Shown: positions 59,977-64,000 of the stretch, one piece after another
How the letters are laid out: every line of letters begins with the position of its first letter
Position numbering within the stretch: the stretch's first letter is position 1
DNA from: Fasciola hepatica
Lineage: Eukaryota > Platyhelminthes > Trematoda > Plagiorchiida > Fasciolidae
Length of the DNA: 64,000 nt
Direction: 5' to 3'
Assembly: GCA_948099385.1 (NCBI GenBank)
Contig: CANUEZ040000031.1
Location: 5,759,001 to 5,823,000, forward strand
Notes under the pieces: generated by a model
Database searches by the model: none
Told to the model about the DNA's origin: nothing
What the model saw: the letters and a program-made list of their open reading frames with translations, nothing else
Program-made: the position numbers and the translations under genes

Positions 59977-61950
59977 TCATCGGTTGCTAACTAAAGATCC
60001 AATTTTATCCCAATAATGTGATATCCATTGTGAATAATGCGCGAGGAGCCGAAAGATACGCTGTTGAAACTTTAAGTCTTTCGGAAGTGGTAGATTTTGA
60101 AGATGTTCAAGTCTATTGGGGTCAGGTTTTATCCACCTGTGGGAAACTTCGTACCCCAAAAACCTGATCAGCTTCAATAGGATTGTGCTTTTACTGCCGG
60201 TGAGTGTTATTCCATATTTTTCGGCAGCAGTGTAGAACCGCGATAGATTTTTCTGTAGTTCTTCGTCCTCACCACAAATAATGATATTGTCCACGCATGC
60301 AGAGGTGTTTTAGAGGTATTCTGGATTAATAATCTGATTTCTGATTTTCTGAAAACACGAAATACCGTCGGTGGCACCAAAGGGAATCCGACGGAACTGG
60401 AACATATTTCAACAAGCTTCAAATACAGCGGAAGCCTTGTCTTCCTCCTGGACGGTAGATAGAGTTCAAGACTAGATTACTGAAAACAACATAGCTTGAG
60501 ATGTTTTCGACCATTTGATCAACTGTTGGGAGTGGATAAGCACCAGGGAGCATGAATCGATTGACTTTGATTGTAATCAATTACCACTGCATGTCCCGTT
60601 CGTTAGTAGTAACCAGTGCCTGGGCGCACCAGTGAGCTGGACAGTACTGTGATTTACTCTTTTAGCAGACGGTCAATTTCAATTTTGCTGAAATCTCCCG
60701 CAGCGGAATGTCGTCCCGGTTTGATGGGTAATGGGTTGTGATACAGAAGTGTTGGGCCAATACGAACAGCAGTGAGCCTACACAACGAAAAGGATTCATT
60801 TTTGCCTCCGAAAGGAATTAGTAGCATTTTATGCAAACGCAAAAAATCATGACCTAAAAACCCATCAGTATAGAGGTTGGGCATGATAAAGTTCAAAAAC
60901 AGGGTAGTTAGAATTTTTTAAAGATAATGTCATATTGCGGTATCCATATGTGTAACCTGTAGGACTAATGGATGCCATGGTGGTGGGACTGCGTAACCCT
61001 TCGAACTTCCAACATTGTTCAATAACAACAAAACTTGATTTGTAAATGTTTGAACTGCTGGTATTCACAAAAGCTTGACGAAAACCTGTACTACTGCAGT
61101 GGAAAGACAGTGAGAAGCGGAAGCCGATATCGCGGAAGGTAACAAAAAATAGTTTTCAACGTAGTTTTGGTGTGCGCAGCCTTCAGGTAATGCGCTTTTT
61201 ATTACACGGTTTTTATTCAGTGTCTCTAGAGGGATATTTGAAACGAGGGTGTATGATATACCCACAGAAGTAACACTGATCAGCTAATGCTGCTGTTACA
61301 CCCGACTCCAACGGATGAGAGCGTGATTCCTAGAGTATATCTGAATTAGATGTTGACGCTGAATATGAAGGATCAGATGAGTAAAGTGAATGAGGTTAAT
61401 GACAAACCGTTTCCAGTAAACGAGCTTGTTCTTACCAATAATCGAGGTCCAACGACTTGTTTTTCAGAAGGCCCTGTTAAATGGTGTTAGACTGCATTCT
61501 ACTGATAAATGCACTGCATAGAGCGTCGTTTTGATTTTACTCGACAGATTTAAAAGCACAGCATTTCGCTAACAAAATTAGCCCTTGGAGGAACTGGTCC
61601 AGGATTTGACCAGTTTTCTGCTTACAAGAAGACAACACGTGCCGAGCAAAAACCTCTTGTTCGCTTTGATGTGAATTTTTGCGAGTGTCGAGTGCAACTT
61701 TGAACGTTTTGCTCCCGGCAGTATACTTGTATACCGATAACGTGACGTGGTTGATAAGAACTTCAAGCTTGTCCAAATCAGGCGTTGAAGATTTGGTGAT
61801 GAAAGTGTTGGTTGTGCGCAACCTATGTTTCCAGACCGTTGATAATGTTTGTGATGAATGGTCAGCATCGAAGCATCCGGGTCTGAAATTTTGTCCATCG
61901 GTAAACGAATGGATTGCAGTGTATTGTGACTGGCTATTGTTCATCTTGTT
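59977..61950 (-). mobile_element. Decayed Gypsy LTR retrotransposon, third copy
   Basis: Minus strand, in order. Gag at 61944-61540: TFITKSSTPDLDKLEVLINH, VTLSVYKYTAGSKTF, ARHVLSSCKQKTGQ, DQFLQGLILLAKCCAFKS. Protease-to-RT region at about 61070-60650: GFLGHDFLRLHKMLLIPFGG, then HNPLPIKPGRHSAAGDFSKI and EIDRLLKE. RT follows at 60640-59977: CSGN..., FQFRRIPFGATDGISCFQKI, VDNIIICGEDEELQKNLSRF, IRFLGYEVSHRWIKPDPNRL. The catalytic box reads VDNI (Asp-Asp lost). There are several frameshifts. The RNase H and integrase domains were not found. Confidence 0.85.
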
Positions 61951-61999
61951 CGTTCAACAAATGACATGCTAGAGGGAAATGAGAGAATGTACAGCGAAG

Positions 62000-62350
62000 T
62001 TAAAAAAGTAGGCATCCCACTTCTTCGTGGTTGGGGTCTAAAAGATCGCTCAGCCAGTTGGCTGCGGACACCGAAGGACATGGCAGCGAACCGTGAACAG
62101 TGTCGATCGTGTTGTCACTCTGTCAAATGAGAATGTGCGCTTTTACAGTTAGACTCTACTCGGTGTGTTGGCTACTATGGCCTTCTTTCCTTTTCCCACC
62201 CCTATAGGTTCACTCCCTGTCCACCTTGTATTTTCGTCTTTTCTGTTGCTACGTCCAACAAGATGAGGAAGGTGGTCAGTGGGGCTTGCCCTGTTGTTAA
62301 GCGCCGAACAATGCTGGTGCTGGTGATTTTGTTTTGATCAAAAAGTCCAC
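62000..62350 (+). mobile_element. LINE 3' end, second family
   Basis: Plus strand. Starts with a phrase equivalent to 'RGWGxKDxxxSWL' and 'ANREQCRSCCHSV', then the 3' tail ggtcagtggggcttgccctg. It matches the minus-strand copy at 47.9-48.3 kb. At about 62405-62470 a further short stretch (cacgctgaattagagaatgt...) matches the opposite orientation of the same tail, so two copies abut tail to tail. Confidence 0.8.
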
Positions 62351-62829
62351 GTCAGAATCAGATCACACGCCCACAGTGTAAGTTTTATTCGTTTTACAGA
62401 TTAAGCATACACGCTGAATTAGAGAATGTGAATACATAGAAATTCACGTTATCGGCAGGGAGTAATGACGAGAAAATTGTTCACCCGAATCGTTATTTTG
62501 CTTCGCAACTGATGTGATTTACTTCTTAATAAGAAACGGAATATTGCAACAAATTTGTGATTTGTCTTATAATGTCACCCATCTGCCACTCGAGAAAAGT
62601 TTTAACTGAACCGATATTTTGTTTTTATGCGCTGATCATTGACCAACCAGCAAACCACAGTTTTTTTTGTTCTATCACTGAATTCAGATAGAACTTTCTG
62701 GTGATTGCTGGATCAATTATTTCACTATGGAATGCTTCGAGCCTTTGGCAAATTCATCACAGCTGTCGCAAAGTTAGAGATTTGGTCACCGTTTTGTGGT
62801 TTGTGTAGCTCTAATCTGTCATTGAATGA

Positions 62830-62995
62830 ACTCGCCCAAATGTGAGGCGCCGTCGTCGTGACTCAGGTGGGATTCAAACCCGGAAACCATTCCCACGTTT
62901 CAATAGTTTTTTTTGTTATTACATGCTTACCCATGAGTAAAGTGGAATAGGTACACACCGTAACCTCATAGCCCACTACACTATTAGGTATAACC
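62830..62995 (-). repeat. Possible SINE-like copy
   Basis: On the minus strand: gtgtagtgggctatgaggtt (A-box-like), and about 80 bases on, ccgggtttgaatcccacctg (good B-box). A poly-A/T interruption lies between, so the spacing is too long for a simple tRNA head. Confidence 0.35.
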
Positions 62996-63069
62996 GGCAA
63001 CCAGATTCAGAGACTTGATGTGGAGGACAGTGGAGGTACCGAGCCGGACGACAGTGGATTAATGTATGC

Positions 63070-63165
63070 CATCAAAATGAACATCGGCGGCAGGATTCGA
63101 ACTTCTGATTTTCGAGATGATAGGCCAACATTCTAAACTACCCGACCACCGCCGGTCGCTGTCGG
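63070..63165 (-). repeat. SINE-like tRNA-derived copy
   Basis: The clearest of the set. The minus strand reads cggcggtggtcgggtagttt, agaatgttgg (A-box region), then cagaagttcgaatcctgccg (B-box). Ends are complementary-looking (gcgaccggcgg / ccgccgatg), and the length is about that of a tRNA. Anticodon and full cloverleaf do not fit a functional tRNA. Confidence 0.55.
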
Positions 63166-63429
63166 TGAATTCCACGAAAAGCCAAACGAAAGATGCAGTG
63201 AAATTCCGCACCGACACTTGGTATTTTTTCGGCATTCCCTTTCTTAAGTCGACTGGGCGGCTATGTATTGCGGGGAAATAATTCATTTTGGTGTATTTTG
63301 TACAACTGATTTTACCACCGGATTGTATAGACATTCCTTGAACTATTACATTTGCGGCATCATGAATGACTCAGAGATTCTGTCCAAATCATTACATTCT
63401 GACATTCACGTGAGGAAATAGGCTGGCAC

Positions 63430-63660
63430 ATTGCCAAAAGACGGCTCGGCTCGTTTAGTTAACACTAGGATGGTTTGGTTAGTAGCCAACACGTCTTTGT
63501 CTGTTCTGGGTCGAGGACAAGGTTGGAGCAAACAAAGGAGACCGAAGAACCAATCAGACGCTAACTGTCATCTGAACTCACTTAACCAATTGGGTTTATC
63601 CCAGACTAACCACACAAAAAAGCTGGTTGAGAACCAATAAGATTGTGGACCAAGATTTGG
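63430..63660 (+). repeat. Unclassified dispersed repeat, copy 2
   Basis: Related to 23161-23400 in the same orientation. A 69-codon ORF is open here but not in the other copy, so it is unlikely to be coding. Confidence 0.65.
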
Positions 63661-64000
63661 TTATGATCATCAACCATCAAATGTAAACTGTCGTTTTGTG
63701 CTAAGAAATCAAGTTGATTCGGAGGCAGAAAACTCGCCTCACTCAAGTCAATGGGACAATTCAAAACAATTCGTTTGATGGGAAATTTCTTCTGTGTACT
63801 AAAAAAGAGGTCGATACTGTCTCTGAAATGTAGATTTTGGAGGCCAAGGCGAGTTATACAGCGCGGCACCCGAAATCAAGTTACATATTACACTGGTTCA
63901 GCACCATAAAGAACTGTAGGAGGTGGGGGGTCACAAAGAATAAAGACAGGCAAACTGAAAATTTTTTTATGGGTTTCACTTTTTTAAGTGTATTTGAAAT
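63661..64000. other. No recognised feature
   Basis: The last 340 bases hold no recognised motif. An 87-codon minus-strand ORF (63606-63869) shows no known domain. Confidence 0.35.

Noticed and set aside
63070..63165. Functional tRNA gene
   Set aside because: A- and B-box-like segments are present, but no acceptable cloverleaf and anticodon loop could be drawn. A SINE head is more likely.

Overview
The window is nuclear DNA of a parasitic flatworm, most likely a digenean trematode. I infer this from one spliced host gene with kilobase-scale introns, set among decayed Gypsy (CsRn1-like and Mag-like), RTE-clade and CR1-clade LINE, and Penelope-like elements plus tRNA-derived SINE-like copies. 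That mix is typical of fluke genomes. There is no sign of prokaryotic gene organisation. Genus is not determined.

The main host gene is PUS10, the THUMP-containing tRNA pseudouridine synthase, on the minus strand from 45595 to at least 19982. Six exons join in frame into 586 codons. They carry the N-terminal CxxC pairs, the catalytic GREDxDVR motif, the LGxGRPF motif and the RVLHRRPL motif. The last exon(s), which should encode the TQAGTYIKE-type C-terminus, were not found. They may lie beyond the left edge.

Layout, left to right. 1.3-4.3 kb: CsRn1-like Gypsy wreck (minus). 4.6-8.0 kb: Mag-like Gypsy wreck (minus). 9.2-9.6 kb: Gypsy integrase fragment (plus). 11.8-19.1 kb: a palindromic structure with ~979-bp inverted arms, a 5.4-kb loop, two nearly identical 1,901-bp direct repeats and exon-like ORFs. 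20-45.6 kb: PUS10, with introns full of LINE, Penelope and SINE pieces. 45.9-47.4 kb: CR1-like LINE. 47.9-49.1 kb: two LINE tails (minus). 49.4-59.2 kb: four plus-strand LINE copies in a row. 60-62 kb: another Gypsy wreck (minus). 62-63.7 kb: LINE tail, SINE-like copies and one member of an unclassified dispersed repeat.

Nothing suggests an operon or a multi-gene system. Apart from PUS10, the structure most worth attention is the inverted-arm and tandem-repeat assemblage at 11.8-19.1 kb. It could be a long-inverted-repeat element, a recent local rearrangement or an assembly artefact.
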